Shown: positions 18,018 through 29,721, counted from the stretch's first letter. The stretch: 64,000 bases of DNA from Schleiferiaceae bacterium (GCA_018401735.1 JAGYKI010000007.1:1-64000); one strand, 5' to 3'. Notes: generated by a model from the sequence alone, not told the origin. Numbers and translations are program-made.

Positions 18018-18442
18018 CGTAAGCGACTCCCCTCGGCCGCCCACCACGGATGAACTTCAACCTTTAATCGTTTAGCTTTCACGGCAGGATCAGCATTGCA
18101 TAAAGCTTCAGCTTGTGCGAGGGTTGGTACCCTTAAAATAACAATACCGCGTATCTCTCCATTGTCGCCAAATGGCCCTGCCATATCCAAAGCACCGATG
18201 CTTTGTAAACTATCTAAATGTGCTAAATGCGCGGCTTGAATTTTTTGCGCTTCCTCTGGATTTTGACTGCGAACTTCTCCAGATTTTAAAAATACCACAA
18301 AATACTTTTTCATGGTATAGGTCGTATCCCCTTCGTTATAAAGAAAGCGTTCAAATCCGAGACTATCTGTTTCTACCTGCGCATCTACCGAAAGGTTTAA
18401 AGCCAAAAATAGTAGGCTAATAATGAAATTGCGCATCGACAT
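18014..18442 (-). CDS. Exported YCII-related domain protein
   Basis: A 142-aa protein with a signal peptide (MRNFIISLLFLALNLSVDAQ) and a YCII-like ferredoxin-fold domain. YFVVFLKSGEV, HLAHLDSLQSIGALDMAGPF and GIVILRVPTLAQAEALCNADPAV match the family order. The usual catalytic-type His in HxxH is retained as HLAHLD. YCII proteins are small enzymes or binding proteins, and an exported one is less usual. It lies immediately after the DUF192 gene on the same strand, with no intergenic base. Confidence 0.85.
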   Translation of the reverse strand: MSMRNFIISLLFLALNLSVDAQVETDSLGFERFLYNEGDTTYTMKKYFVVFLKSGEVRSQNPEEAQKIQAAHLAHLDSLQSIGALDMAGPFGDNGEIRGIVILRVPTLAQAEALCNADPAVKAKRLKVEVHPWWAAEGSRLR

Positions 18443-18973
18443 TTATTTATTCCAACGTTGCCATCTAATTTTATCGCCCGCAGCAATGCCCAATTTATCC
18501 GATTCACCCCCCAAAATTTCTAGCACATAAGAAGCTGGGCCCGTACTTGGTAAACTTGATTCATCCAAGGGAATAGCATTTTTCTGAATACTCACGATTT
18601 CCATCGCATCATTAATGTAAATAATATCTAAAGGAACATAGGTGTTTTTCATGTAAAAGCTTTGACGACGCTCCTCTCCCATTATAAAAAGCATGCCTGT
18701 ATTGGGGTCCATACTTTTACGGTACATCATACCGTATTGAATCTCGTTCATTGACTCACAAAGCTCAATATCAAATACTTTAATGGTATCGATTGCTGTA
18801 GAATCGAGTACCGCTAAAACAGCCTCCTTATAAAATTTGGGTTCAACCGGGCCCACTTTCTTTGGCCCTTTATTCCCATTGCCTGAGCCGGAAGGCAGCA
18901 CTGTAAAAACCAACCATAAACCAAAGGCCACCAATAGAGCAATGGCGATAATTTGCTTTTTATTCTTTTTCAT
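18443..18973 (-). CDS. DUF192 family membrane-anchored protein
   Basis: A 176-aa protein with one N-terminal membrane segment (IIAIALLVAFGLWLVFTVL), a Gly/Asn/Pro-rich spacer and a DUF192 domain. The domain shows FDIELCESMNEIQYGMMYR, GMLFIMGEERRQSFYMKNT, PLDIIYIN and AASYVLE-like PASYVLEILGG. The function of DUF192 is not established; it often sits in envelope loci. The start overlaps the lgt stop by 14 nt, so translation is likely coupled. Confidence 0.9.
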   Translation of the reverse strand: MKKNKKQIIAIALLVAFGLWLVFTVLPSGSGNGNKGPKKVGPVEPKFYKEAVLAVLDSTAIDTIKVFDIELCESMNEIQYGMMYRKSMDPNTGMLFIMGEERRQSFYMKNTYVPLDIIYINDAMEIVSIQKNAIPLDESSLPSTGPASYVLEILGGESDKLGIAAGDKIRWQRWNK

Positions 18974-20039
18974 TTTTTTTAACTAAAGCTGTAATTACGA
19001 AATACAAACCCACCAGTACCGCAGGGATACTAAGGCTTTGCCCTATATTTAAGCTGCGACCTTGCTCGGCTACAACCTGATTTTCTTTTAAGAATTCAAT
19101 TCCAAAGCGGAAGCCGAAAAGTAACACTAAGAAGAGCCCAAAGAGTAAGCCCTCCTTCTGCTTGCCCATTTTAGTCTGGAATATACGCGCTAAAATAAAG
19201 AAGATAAATAGGTAAGCTAAAGCCTCAATGATTTGAGTAGGACGACGTGGATAACCGCGTGCTTCGATAAAGGCAAGACCCTTTTCTTGAGTATCCCACT
19301 GCAGCTTAGTACCCGTTATTACCATATTTAAATCTTCCTTGGAACGGTTCTCTAAAGTTGGCTTAATCCGATTAAGAACAAAGTCTTCTGCAACATCCAA
19401 ATTGGAAACTTTAGAAGAAAAACGCAGACTTAAACTATACAATGGGTAAACAATCGTATCGCTAATTTCCTCTTCGCCTAACTCAATAAATTCTACTTCC
19501 TCAATATATTCTCCGTAGCTACGCAAAATAGTCTCCCGCACGGGGTTAGTAAATACGGTTTCCCAAGATGAGTTACTCACGTCACCGTAGATTTCACTAT
19601 TCGCGAAATTCCCTAACCTAATGAGACAGGCCGCAAGAGCCACAGTAATAACCACTCGATCGAGCATCCACAAGGGAGAGCGCTTCAAAATTTTACGACT
19701 AAAAATAATGACGGCAATAACAATAGAAATAGCGGCTCCATGGCTCGCTAAGCCCCCTTCCCAAACTTTGAGAATTTCAAAAGGATGCTGCGAATAATAA
19801 TCCCACTGGTAAAAGAAAACATGTCCTAAACGTGCTCCAACTATTGTCGCAATTACCACGTAGGTTAAAAGCGTATCCAACTTTTCTATTGCAATTCCTT
19901 CGGTTTTAAAGATGCGCTTCATAATGAGATATCCCAAAACAAAGCCGAGAGCAAAAAGTAAGGAATAGTAGCGTAGGGTAAAGAAACCTAAATCGAGTCC
20001 TCTCCCTAAATCCCATGTAAGCGTTAAGAATGTATTCAT
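18960..20039 (-). CDS. lgt: Prolipoprotein diacylglyceryl transferase
   Basis: Lgt moves diacylglycerol from phosphatidylglycerol to the lipobox Cys of prolipoproteins, in the inner membrane. The 359-aa protein has H100 in GGLASHG, the RLGNFANSEIYG signature (141-152) and the essential Arg in RRPTQIIEA (R266). Several membrane helices surround these. Residues about 165-262 form a charged extra segment not found in the roughly 260-290 aa enzymes, placed between the signature and the RRPTQ motif. Many lipoproteins in this window depend on it. Confidence 0.95.
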   Translation of the reverse strand: MNTFLTLTWDLGRGLDLGFFTLRYYSLLFALGFVLGYLIMKRIFKTEGIAIEKLDTLLTYVVIATIVGARLGHVFFYQWDYYSQHPFEILKVWEGGLASHGAAISIVIAVIIFSRKILKRSPLWMLDRVVITVALAACLIRLGNFANSEIYGDVSNSSWETVFTNPVRETILRSYGEYIEEVEFIELGEEEISDTIVYPLYSLSLRFSSKVSNLDVAEDFVLNRIKPTLENRSKEDLNMVITGTKLQWDTQEKGLAFIEARGYPRRPTQIIEALAYLFIFFILARIFQTKMGKQKEGLLFGLFLVLLFGFRFGIEFLKENQVVAEQGRSLNIGQSLSIPAVLVGLYFVITALVKKNEKE

Positions 20040-20078
20040 AGTGGTTTTTGAGTGGTTGAAATTACAAAATTGCAGGCT

Positions 20079-21542
20079 TTAAGGAAGACGTTCCAATCCT
20101 GCTCTTGCTTTTTGATGCACACCTTCATGGAAGGCGTAAGACTTTAAGCTCAACGCCCTCAGAAAGTAGTGTCGGCTTTCTTTAGGATTACCGTTCTCTT
20201 CGTAAAGCATCGCAATTTGTAAGAGACTGTTTCCTAAGGAGTAAGTTTCTGGTTCAGGCCAAGAACTAGCTTTTAAAAAACTTTCCAGCGCTTTGTCTTT
20301 AAAACCTAATTCTTGAAAAGCTCGTGCTCGGCGGTAATAAAACTCTTGATAAACCCAATCTTCATCTCCTATCGAACTTACTTTTTTAGGATCCAAATCT
20401 TTAATAATTTTCGTGTAACGACCTGCATCGAAATCCAATCGCGCTTTAATTAAGAAAATATTAAAACCTCTTTTAGCTTCTTCTAGGGCTTGTTTGTCTG
20501 AGCCTGTTAGAGTACTAGGTTCTAAGAGTATTTTCTGACGGTAATCTTTAGCGGCAGCGCTTTCACCTTTTAATAAATGGTACCAAGCCAAGTAACGATA
20601 TGTCGATTTACGATTTTCATTATCGCGCGTGGTTTGGAGGAAATTAAGTAAATATTTTTCCGCCTTTTCAGGACGAATCATCAGGGCAATTTTACCCGTA
20701 TAATAATCGAAAAATGGCACTTTAAGATAGCCTGGCCCTTGCGGCCTATTTTCCATCAGCTGCAATGCCATGGTAGTTTGACCATTAGCTAATAATTGTT
20801 GCGCTTCCAAATACGAAAAGAAACTAGAGCCCTTAACATTCATGTCGAGGGTGTGCAGTGAAACCTGCTCTTCGGTGGCTAACTCGAAGTTTACATAAGC
20901 GTAAACAAAACCAAAATAACTTTGATGGAATTTAAGTTTAGAATCAGCGATACTATAGTAATAGGCCTGACGGATCATTTTAAGCCCTAGCTCAATATTG
21001 CCATCGAAGCCGAATAAACTAGCTATGGACTTATAATCTTCTGGCAAACTTCCAACGGCCGTTTGCAAAACGCCGAGGGGGATGAGTGTTGGCGCAAATT
21101 GTGGGTATTTCTTATAGTTATCTTGCAACAAATTATAAGCTCGATAAAAAAGCCAAGCCGCTTTAATATTAGACTTGAACTTACCGTAGATGCCCGCGCG
21201 TGCGAGGCTAATTTCGGCCAAAAAAACTGCTCGGTAAGGATCACTCTCTGGTAAACCTTCTAAACGCTCAATTAAAAAATCAAGGCGTTCGGATTTAGAG
21301 TGGTAAAACTTTTCGCCTTCTACAAAAAACACCTCAATGCACAAAGCGGCCGCCTCGAGGTAATCACTCACGCGATTTTCAGGGTTAAGTTTTCTTTCTT
21401 GGACGAGAATACTGTTCAGGTCGGTATAACGCAGTTCTGCAATAGCGTTAATACCATCTTGCATATTACTACTAAACTCCACTTTTTGAGCGGAAGCCGT
21501 AAATGCACAAAGTGCTAATATTGTAGAGAGAATTTTATGCAT
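20079..21542 (-). CDS. Exported tetratricopeptide-repeat protein
   Basis: A 487-aa protein with a signal peptide (MHKILSTILALCAFTASAQ) and helical repeats through its length. Clear TPR-like units occur near the C-terminus (YYRRARAFQELGFKDKALESFLKAS and LLQIAMLYEENGNPKESRHYFLRAL). The middle, with SLPEDYKSIASLFGFDGNIELG, resembles the DUF3808/IML2-like helical proteins of Bacteroidota. It probably is a periplasmic scaffold. It starts right after the T-run of a terminator that follows the zinc-ribbon-family gene. Confidence 0.8.
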   Translation of the reverse strand: MHKILSTILALCAFTASAQKVEFSSNMQDGINAIAELRYTDLNSILVQERKLNPENRVSDYLEAAALCIEVFFVEGEKFYHSKSERLDFLIERLEGLPESDPYRAVFLAEISLARAGIYGKFKSNIKAAWLFYRAYNLLQDNYKKYPQFAPTLIPLGVLQTAVGSLPEDYKSIASLFGFDGNIELGLKMIRQAYYYSIADSKLKFHQSYFGFVYAYVNFELATEEQVSLHTLDMNVKGSSFFSYLEAQQLLANGQTTMALQLMENRPQGPGYLKVPFFDYYTGKIALMIRPEKAEKYLLNFLQTTRDNENRKSTYRYLAWYHLLKGESAAAKDYRQKILLEPSTLTGSDKQALEEAKRGFNIFLIKARLDFDAGRYTKIIKDLDPKKVSSIGDEDWVYQEFYYRRARAFQELGFKDKALESFLKASSWPEPETYSLGNSLLQIAMLYEENGNPKESRHYFLRALSLKSYAFHEGVHQKARAGLERLP

Positions 21543-21571
21543 AAAAAAAGGGACCTACTACGGATCCCTTT
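21543..21571 (-). terminator. Terminator after the zinc-ribbon-family gene
   Basis: On the minus strand AAAGGGATCC and GGTCCCTTT flank a short loop and run into T. The T-run touches the next start codon (21542), so termination and TPR gene expression may interact. Confidence 0.75.
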
Positions 21572-21587
21572 CGTATTGTTATAATAC

Positions 21588-22370
21588 TTATTTCTTTTTA
21601 GCGGAAGAAAATAGCTTTTGCATCTTCTCTTCCTCTTCTCTTGCCAATTCGGGATCTACTAAGATTCTACCCGAATGCTCGTCTGAAATAATTTTCTTAC
21701 GAGCAGCTATTTCTAACTGTCTTTGGGGAGGAATAGTAAAGAATGAACCACCTGAAGCACCGCGCTCTACTGCCACCACGGCTAATCCGTTGCGAGCACT
21801 ATTGCGAAGACGGGTATAAGCAAAAAGCAAACGCTCTTCAATTAAGGCTCGTTGTTTCTTTGATTCAGAGATTAGCAATTCTTCTTCATCCTGAGTTTCC
21901 TGAAGGATATTGTCGAGCTCGCTTTTCTTAAATTCTAAGTGCGATTTACGTTCGGTAAGTTTCTCTGTAGCCTGAGCAACAGCTTCCTTCTTAGTATCCA
22001 TTTTAGCTTTGAATTCGCGAATGCGTTTTTCAGCTAATTGAATTTCTAATTCTTGAAACTCAATCTCTTTAGAAAGGGCATCAAACTCGCGGTTGTTACG
22101 CACGTTTTTTTGCTGTGTTTCGTATTTAGCGATTTTTTCTTCCGACTCTTTAATGAGATTCTTCTTAGCTTTTACCTCAAGGTCAAATTCCTTAACATCG
22201 GTATTAAGCTTTTCCATGCGGGTTTCAAGGCCGCCAATTTCGTCTTCCAAATCTTCTACTTCCAAGGGTAGTTCCCCGCGGATGTTACGAATTCGGTCGA
22301 TGCGTGAGTCAATAAGTTGAAGATCGTAGAGAGCACGTAGCTTCTCTTCAACAGTAACTTCTTTAGCCAT
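21588..22370 (-). CDS. Coiled-coil protein of the zinc-ribbon (zf-RING_7) family without zinc Cys
   Basis: A 260-aa protein with a long antiparallel coiled coil (about 10-180) followed by the family C-terminal domain. FAYTRLRNSARNGLAVVAVERGA and IPPQRQLEIAARKKI...GRILVDP align with the family's CxxC...CxxC ribbon. All four Cys are replaced: Ser206, Ser209, and Asp230 and Ser233 in the second pair. The protein has no Cys at all. It should keep the fold contacts but cannot bind zinc this way. The gene follows the Nif3-like gene by 4 nt, a common pairing. Its role is not known. Confidence 0.9.
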   Translation of the reverse strand: MAKEVTVEEKLRALYDLQLIDSRIDRIRNIRGELPLEVEDLEDEIGGLETRMEKLNTDVKEFDLEVKAKKNLIKESEEKIAKYETQQKNVRNNREFDALSKEIEFQELEIQLAEKRIREFKAKMDTKKEAVAQATEKLTERKSHLEFKKSELDNILQETQDEEELLISESKKQRALIEERLLFAYTRLRNSARNGLAVVAVERGASGGSFFTIPPQRQLEIAARKKIISDEHSGRILVDPELAREEEEKMQKLFSSAKKK

Positions 22371-22374
22371 AGAG

Positions 22375-23466
22375 CTATATATAATTGATCGGGTTTGTAC
22401 TGTTTTCCGTTAAAAGAACGGCAAAAGTAGGGAATTTTTTTCGCAAATACTCGACAATCAGACTAATAGTAAATTGTTCATTTTCGTAATGCCCAATATC
22501 GGCAATAAGTATTTCATTATCAGCCTCGAAAAATTGATGATATTTAAAATCAGAGCTTAAAAACAAGTCGGCTCCTACTGCTTTCGCCTTATTGAGCAAG
22601 AAACTTCCGCTGCCACCACACCAAGCTACACGTTGTATTTTGCTCGTAGGCAGATGTGTGTAGCGCAACATTCCGCCGAAGGTATTCTTAATCTGTTTAA
22701 GCAATTTCATCGCATCAATGGGCTCTGCATAATCACCATACATACCAGAACCAATATATTGATGCTCGTTCTCGATAGCATATAATTCATAAGCCACTTC
22801 CTCATAAGGATGATTAGCGTGCATGGCTTTTAAAACGTCGCTTAAGCAATGTTGCTCTACCAATACTTCTAAGCGAAACTCTGCCTCGCTATGTAATTCT
22901 TCTCTTACTCCTAAAGTTGGGTTTGCTTGCGCGGATGGGCGAAAAGTACCTATTCCTTCACTGCGATAACTGCATAAATCATACTCACCAATACTACCTG
23001 CACCAGCCGACCACAAAGCTTCACTGAGACTCTTCACTTTGGACTTTGGAACGAATACCACCAACTTCTTTAAGACACCTCTCTTAGGTTCCAATATCTT
23101 GGGATTCGTAATACCCAACTTTTCGGCAATCTTCGCATTAACACCATGGCTCATATTATCCAGATTAGTATGAAGTGCGAAAATGGCGATGTCGTTTTTA
23201 ATGGCTTTCACGAAACTGCGCTCTACCTCGTTTTTCCCCGTAAGCGATTTGATTCCCTCGAAAATCAAGGGATGATGACTGATAATTAGCCCCGCTTTTT
23301 GGGCAATAGCTTCGTCTACAATTTTTTCCGTCACATCAAGGCAAACTAAAACGGCCTCAATTTCTTGATTCGTGCTATTATATAATAAGCGGCTATTGTC
23401 GTATGATTCTTGATAAATGGGCGGTGCAAACTGGTTTAGTTCGCGAATAATTTCTTGTAAATGCAT
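22375..23466 (-). CDS. Nif3-like dinuclear metal protein (DUF34)
   Basis: A 363-aa member of the Nif3/YbgI family, with the extra middle PII-like insert of about 90 residues found in the larger form. Metal-ligand motifs are visible: SHHPLIF, HTNLDN and GHYENEQF. Start: ATG 23466 (MHLQEIIRELNQF); a TTG two codons earlier is less likely. The family is hexameric and sometimes called GTP cyclohydrolase 1 type 2, but the activity is uncertain. TATTTTTG lies 3 nt before the ATG and could give a leaderless mRNA. Confidence 0.92.
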   Translation of the reverse strand: MHLQEIIRELNQFAPPIYQESYDNSRLLYNSTNQEIEAVLVCLDVTEKIVDEAIAQKAGLIISHHPLIFEGIKSLTGKNEVERSFVKAIKNDIAIFALHTNLDNMSHGVNAKIAEKLGITNPKILEPKRGVLKKLVVFVPKSKVKSLSEALWSAGAGSIGEYDLCSYRSEGIGTFRPSAQANPTLGVREELHSEAEFRLEVLVEQHCLSDVLKAMHANHPYEEVAYELYAIENEHQYIGSGMYGDYAEPIDAMKLLKQIKNTFGGMLRYTHLPTSKIQRVAWCGGSGSFLLNKAKAVGADLFLSSDFKYHQFFEADNEILIADIGHYENEQFTISLIVEYLRKKFPTFAVLLTENSTNPINYI

Positions 23467-23581
23467 GCACAAAAATAAAGGAAGTCCGGGAATGACTTCT
23501 ATCGGAACGAAATGAATTTCAGAATGTGCATTCAGCTATCTCCATCCACTAATAGAAATCCCCTCCCAAAATAAAAAAGAC

Positions 23582-23614
23582 AAAAAAAACCCCGATTCCA
23601 AAGGAACCGGGGTT
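23582..23614 (-). terminator. Rho-independent terminator of rpsA
   Basis: On the minus strand AACCCCGGTTCC pairs with GGAATCGGGGTT and runs into eight T, 24 nt after the rpsA stop. Confidence 0.92.
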
Positions 23615-23637
23615 AGTATTAAGAAAGAAGATAATTC

Positions 23638-25545
23638 TTAGTTTTCTTCTTTTTCGTCTCCTTCCATTTGCTCTTTTAACTTGCTTAAAGCGTCAAGATC
23701 ACCTAAAGTAGAACGCTCTACGTTAGAGTTGATCACGTTTACCGCTTTAGTAGCTTTAGTTTTCTCAACTTTAGCTTTTTCAGCTTTAAGTTTTTTGTGC
23801 AATTCGGTGTGAGAAGCAACTACACGACGACCATCAGCATTGAATTCAATGATTTTAAAGTCGATACGCTCGTCTGCTTCGATTTCAGAGCCGTCTTCTT
23901 TAACCATATGGCGCGAAGGTACAAATGCCTCAACTCCTAAGTTTTCGAACACAATCTCTGCTCCTTTGTCCACTTTACGAAGAACTTTTCCTTCCACTAC
24001 GCTGCCTTCTTCAAGTAGAGTGGCGTATGTTTCGAATGGATTGTCTTCTGCTTGTTTGTGACCAAGGCTTAAACGACGATTTTCAACATCGATATCTAAA
24101 ACAACAACTTGTAATTTATTACCTACTGAAGTAAACTCAGATGGGTGCTTAATTTTCTTAGTCCAGCTTAGATCACTAATATGAATTAAACCATCAATAC
24201 CTTCTTCTAATTCTACGAATACACCAAAGTTGGTGAAGTTACGCACTGCACCTTCGTGCTTAGAACCGATTGGGTATTTAGTAGTGATGTCAGTCCAAGG
24301 ATCAGTAGACAACTGCTTAATGCCAAGAGACATTTTGCGTTCGTCACGATCAAGAGTAAGAACTACGGCTTCTACTTCGTCGCCAACTTTCATAAAGTCT
24401 TGCGCAGAACGTAAGTGCGTGCTCCAGCTCATTTCACTTACGTGAATAAGACCTTCGACACCAGGAATAATTTCGATGAAAGCGCCGTAGTCAGCTAAAA
24501 CAACTACTTTACCATTAATCTTATCGCCTTCTGCTAATTCCTCTGGAAGGTTATCCCATGGATGAGCTTCTAATTGCTTAAGACCTAATTGAATACGAGT
24601 TTTATCCTCATCAAAGTCAAGGATTACTACGTTAAGAGCTTGATCTAATTCAACCACTTCAGATGGGTGATTGATACGGCTCCAACTAAGATCAGTAATG
24701 TGAACTAAACCGTCAACACCACCTAGATCGATAAATACTCCGTAAGAAGTGATGTTTTTAACAACACCTTCAAGTACTTGACCTTTTTCTAGCTTGCCAA
24801 TAATTTCACGTTTTTGTTCTTCAAGATCCGCTTCAATAAGGGCTTTGTGAGAAACAACAACGTTTTTAAATTCGTGATTGATTTTAACAATCTTGAATTC
24901 CATATTCTTGTCTACGTACGCATCGTAATCGCGAATTGGCTTCACATCAATTTGAGAACCTGGTAAGAAGGCTTCGATACCGAATACATCTACGATCATA
25001 CCGCCTTTGGTACGGCATTTAATGTAACCTTTAACCACTTCCTCACTGTCGTGAGCTTCATTAACACGATCCCAAGCTTTAATAGAACGAGCCTTACGGT
25101 GAGAAAGAACTAATTGTCCTTCTTTGTCTTCTTGCTTGTCTACTAACACCTCTACTTTGTCACCAGTTTTTAGATCTGGGTTGTAGCGGAATTCGTTAAG
25201 GGAGATAACACCCTCACTTTTATAACCTATATCAACGATGGCTTCACGGTCGGTCATGTTGATAACAGTACCTTCAGTGATGGTGTGCTCGTTGATTGAA
25301 GTTAAAGTTTCTTCGTACAATTTGGTTAACTCTTCACGCTGAGCCTTACCTTTTGTAGCAATACCATATTCGAACTCTTCCCAATCGAACTCAGCTGGTT
25401 CTTCTTGAGCAGGAGCCTCGGCTACAGCTTCTTCTTTTACTTCTTCAGTTTTTGCTTCCTCTGCGGCTGCAGGAGTTGCTTCTTGAGTTGCCTCTGGAGT
25501 GTTTTGAATTTCCTCCTCGGCTGGATTTTTGTTTTCGTCTGACAT
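23638..25545 (-). CDS. rpsA: 30S ribosomal protein S1
   Basis: S1 helps mRNA bind the small subunit, which matters in Bacteroidota whose leaders lack strong Shine-Dalgarno sites. The 635-aa protein has an acidic Ala/Glu-rich N-terminal extension (about 1-55) then six S1 OB-folds. The typical GVDGLVHITDLSW, GVEGLIHVSEMSW and GIDGLIHISDLSW segments mark domains 3-5. The C-terminal tail is Lys-rich then acidic. It is monocistronic, with its own terminator and a 5' leader that can form a hairpin (25648-25668). Confidence 0.97.
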   Translation of the reverse strand: MSDENKNPAEEEIQNTPEATQEATPAAAEEAKTEEVKEEAVAEAPAQEEPAEFDWEEFEYGIATKGKAQREELTKLYEETLTSINEHTITEGTVINMTDREAIVDIGYKSEGVISLNEFRYNPDLKTGDKVEVLVDKQEDKEGQLVLSHRKARSIKAWDRVNEAHDSEEVVKGYIKCRTKGGMIVDVFGIEAFLPGSQIDVKPIRDYDAYVDKNMEFKIVKINHEFKNVVVSHKALIEADLEEQKREIIGKLEKGQVLEGVVKNITSYGVFIDLGGVDGLVHITDLSWSRINHPSEVVELDQALNVVILDFDEDKTRIQLGLKQLEAHPWDNLPEELAEGDKINGKVVVLADYGAFIEIIPGVEGLIHVSEMSWSTHLRSAQDFMKVGDEVEAVVLTLDRDERKMSLGIKQLSTDPWTDITTKYPIGSKHEGAVRNFTNFGVFVELEEGIDGLIHISDLSWTKKIKHPSEFTSVGNKLQVVVLDIDVENRRLSLGHKQAEDNPFETYATLLEEGSVVEGKVLRKVDKGAEIVFENLGVEAFVPSRHMVKEDGSEIEADERIDFKIIEFNADGRRVVASHTELHKKLKAEKAKVEKTKATKAVNVINSNVERSTLGDLDALSKLKEQMEGDEKEEN

Positions 25546-25647
25546 GCAGAGAATCGCTTTGTATTTCGCTTTGCTAATGACTTAATGGAGAGCGCTGCGA
25601 AAGTTATTTTACAATAAATTGAATTTCAACCTTTTTCCTAGTCAAAA

Positions 25648-25676
25648 CACTCCCCGGAAAAAGGAGTGCAAATTTA
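25648..25676 (-). promoter_or_regulatory. Candidate -7 element and leader hairpin of rpsA
   Basis: On the minus strand TAAATTTG (25669-25676) matches TAnnTTTG and is followed at once by CACTCC/GGAGTG, a 6-bp stem with a 9-nt loop (25648-25668). If transcription starts here, the mRNA would begin at or in the hairpin, about 100 nt before the ATG. No TTG is at the usual distance. Confidence 0.4.
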
Positions 25677-25847
25677 GTATTTTTTCAGATAGATTTAGAA
25701 GCTATCATTAATATTTTTGAGCTGATTGTCAGTGAGCTGAGGTCTTCGAGCGAAAAGCCCAGTGGCAAGCGTTATTTGCTCTTCTCACCACCTCCAAAAA
25801 GTAGGGAAAATCCTTCAATTCTCTATCACCTGAGTGTTCCGTAAAAT

Positions 25848-25883
25848 AACGTGAGTTCGACTATAAATCATAGCCTCAGATTT
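25848..25883 (+). repeat. Dispersed intergenic repeat, copy B
   Basis: Begins AACGTGAGTTCGACTAT and continues AAATCATAGCCTCAGATTT, matching copy A at 17262 with two differences. It is the only other structure I see in the 418-bp gap between gltA and rpsA besides the rpsA leader and the gltA terminator. Confidence 0.75.
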
Positions 25884-25903
25884 ATAAACGCATCTATATA
25901 AAT

Positions 25904-25936
25904 GAAAAAGTCCCAACACTCTGGGAGGTCGGGACA
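25904..25936 (-). terminator. Rho-independent terminator of the carA-eno-gltA run
   Basis: On the minus strand GTCCCGAC pairs with GTTGGGAC (one G-U) and runs into five U, 28 nt after the gltA stop. Confidence 0.85.
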
Positions 25937-25963
25937 ATTTAAAATGTTAAAATCGATCTGCAG

Positions 25964-27268
25964 TTAAGCGCCGTACTGCTCTTTTAAAAGTTGGGTGGTC
26001 GTACTTCCAGGACGCTCAATTGGCATTCCTAAAGCTCTATCCCAAATTAAACTAGCAAGCGTTCCTAAAGAACGACTAACGCCAAATAAAACGGTGTAGA
26101 AATCGTATTCAGTTAAGCCATAATGCATTAAAAGCTGACCAGAATGCGCATCCACATTAGGCCAAGGATTTTTCACTTTACCTAGTTCTTGTAAAACTGC
26201 TGGTACAACTTCATAGATGCGAGAAACCAAACCGAATAATTCACTATCCGGCATGTGCTTTAGAGCAAACTCACGCTGAGCGGTGTAACGTGGGTCGGTT
26301 TTACGCAATACCGCGTGACCAAAGCCAGGAATCACTTTACCTTCATCTAAAGTTTTACGAACATAAGCTTCGATGGCTTCTTTAGAAGGTAAGCCTCCCC
26401 CTAATTCTTCGCGCATGGCAAGTGTCCAACGGATAACTTCCTGATTGGCTAAGCCGTGCAAGGGACCTGCTAAACCATTCATACCAGCGGCAAAAGATTG
26501 GTAGGCATCACTTAAAGCAGAACCTACTAAATGGATAGTATGGCCAGATACATTACCACCTTCGTGATCCGAGTGGATGGTAAGGTAGATACGCATTAGT
26601 TCGCGGAACTCCTCATTATTAAAACCAAGCATGTGGGCGAAATTACCACCCCAGTCTAAGCTTGGATCGGGTGCAATGTGCACATCGTTATGGTAAGTTC
26701 TGCGATAAATGTAGGCCGCCACTCTCGGTAGACGCGCAATAAGATTCATTACGTCTTCATAAGTGGGCTTCCAATAGTCCTTTTTATTGATTCCGTCGTG
26801 GTAAGCAGTTTGAAACTCGCTTTCTGTGCGAAGAGCCATAATACCCGTTACGAATTGGGTCATTGGATGCGCGTCTTTCGGAAGTGCATCGATAACTTTC
26901 GTTACGTGAGCAGGAATTTCAGAACGTTTCGCCCATTCACGCGAAAGCGCCTTTACCGCCTCATTTGATGGTAACTCGTTATAAAGCATTAAGTAAAACA
27001 CTCCTTCCGGCAAAGGCTCCTCACCGCCTGGAGCAGTTGGTAGCTTTTCTTGTAATTCGGGAATGGTGTAACCACGGAAACGAATCCCTTCGGCAGGGTC
27101 GAGCTTAGATGTTTCAGTGATTAAAGCTAGGATACCGCGCATGCCTCCATATAACTGACCAATATTAACTTCACCAACCACTTGGTCGCCATGTGAAGCT
27201 AAGAAGTCTTTTATTTCTTGGGCCGCGGGTCCAATTTTACTAGCAAAATGCTCTTTTAAGTTTTCCAT
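25964..27268 (-). CDS. gltA: Citrate synthase, eukaryotic (mitochondrial) type
   Basis: It condenses acetyl-CoA and oxaloacetate into citrate. The 434-aa sequence matches the mitochondrial subgroup rather than the usual Gram-negative Glt[37 protein letters not shown] and [15 protein letters not shown]. The catalytic residues are His271, His318 and Asp373 (NVDAHSG), equivalent to pig His274, His320 and Asp375. There is no organelle-type leader. It follows enolase on the same strand with a 21-bp gap and precedes a terminator, so it is the last gene of a carA-eno-gltA run. Confidence 0.95.
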   Translation of the reverse strand: MENLKEHFASKIGPAAQEIKDFLASHGDQVVGEVNIGQLYGGMRGILALITETSKLDPAEGIRFRGYTIPELQEKLPTAPGGEEPLPEGVFYLMLYNELPSNEAVKALSREWAKRSEIPAHVTKVIDALPKDAHPMTQFVTGIMALRTESEFQTAYHDGINKKDYWKPTYEDVMNLIARLPRVAAYIYRRTYHNDVHIAPDPSLDWGGNFAHMLGFNNEEFRELMRIYLTIHSDHEGGNVSGHTIHLVGSALSDAYQSFAAGMNGLAGPLHGLANQEVIRWTLAMREELGGGLPSKEAIEAYVRKTLDEGKVIPGFGHAVLRKTDPRYTAQREFALKHMPDSELFGLVSRIYEVVPAVLQELGKVKNPWPNVDAHSGQLLMHYGLTEYDFYTVLFGVSRSLGTLASLIWDRALGMPIERPGSTTTQLLKEQYGA

Positions 27269-27289
27269 TGTATGAGAGAGGGTTTTATT

Positions 27290-29679
<2,390 letters not shown>

Positions 29680-29721
29680 ATTGTAAAAACTTTTCAAAGT
29701 TAAGTTCTAAACCTTCAAGCA

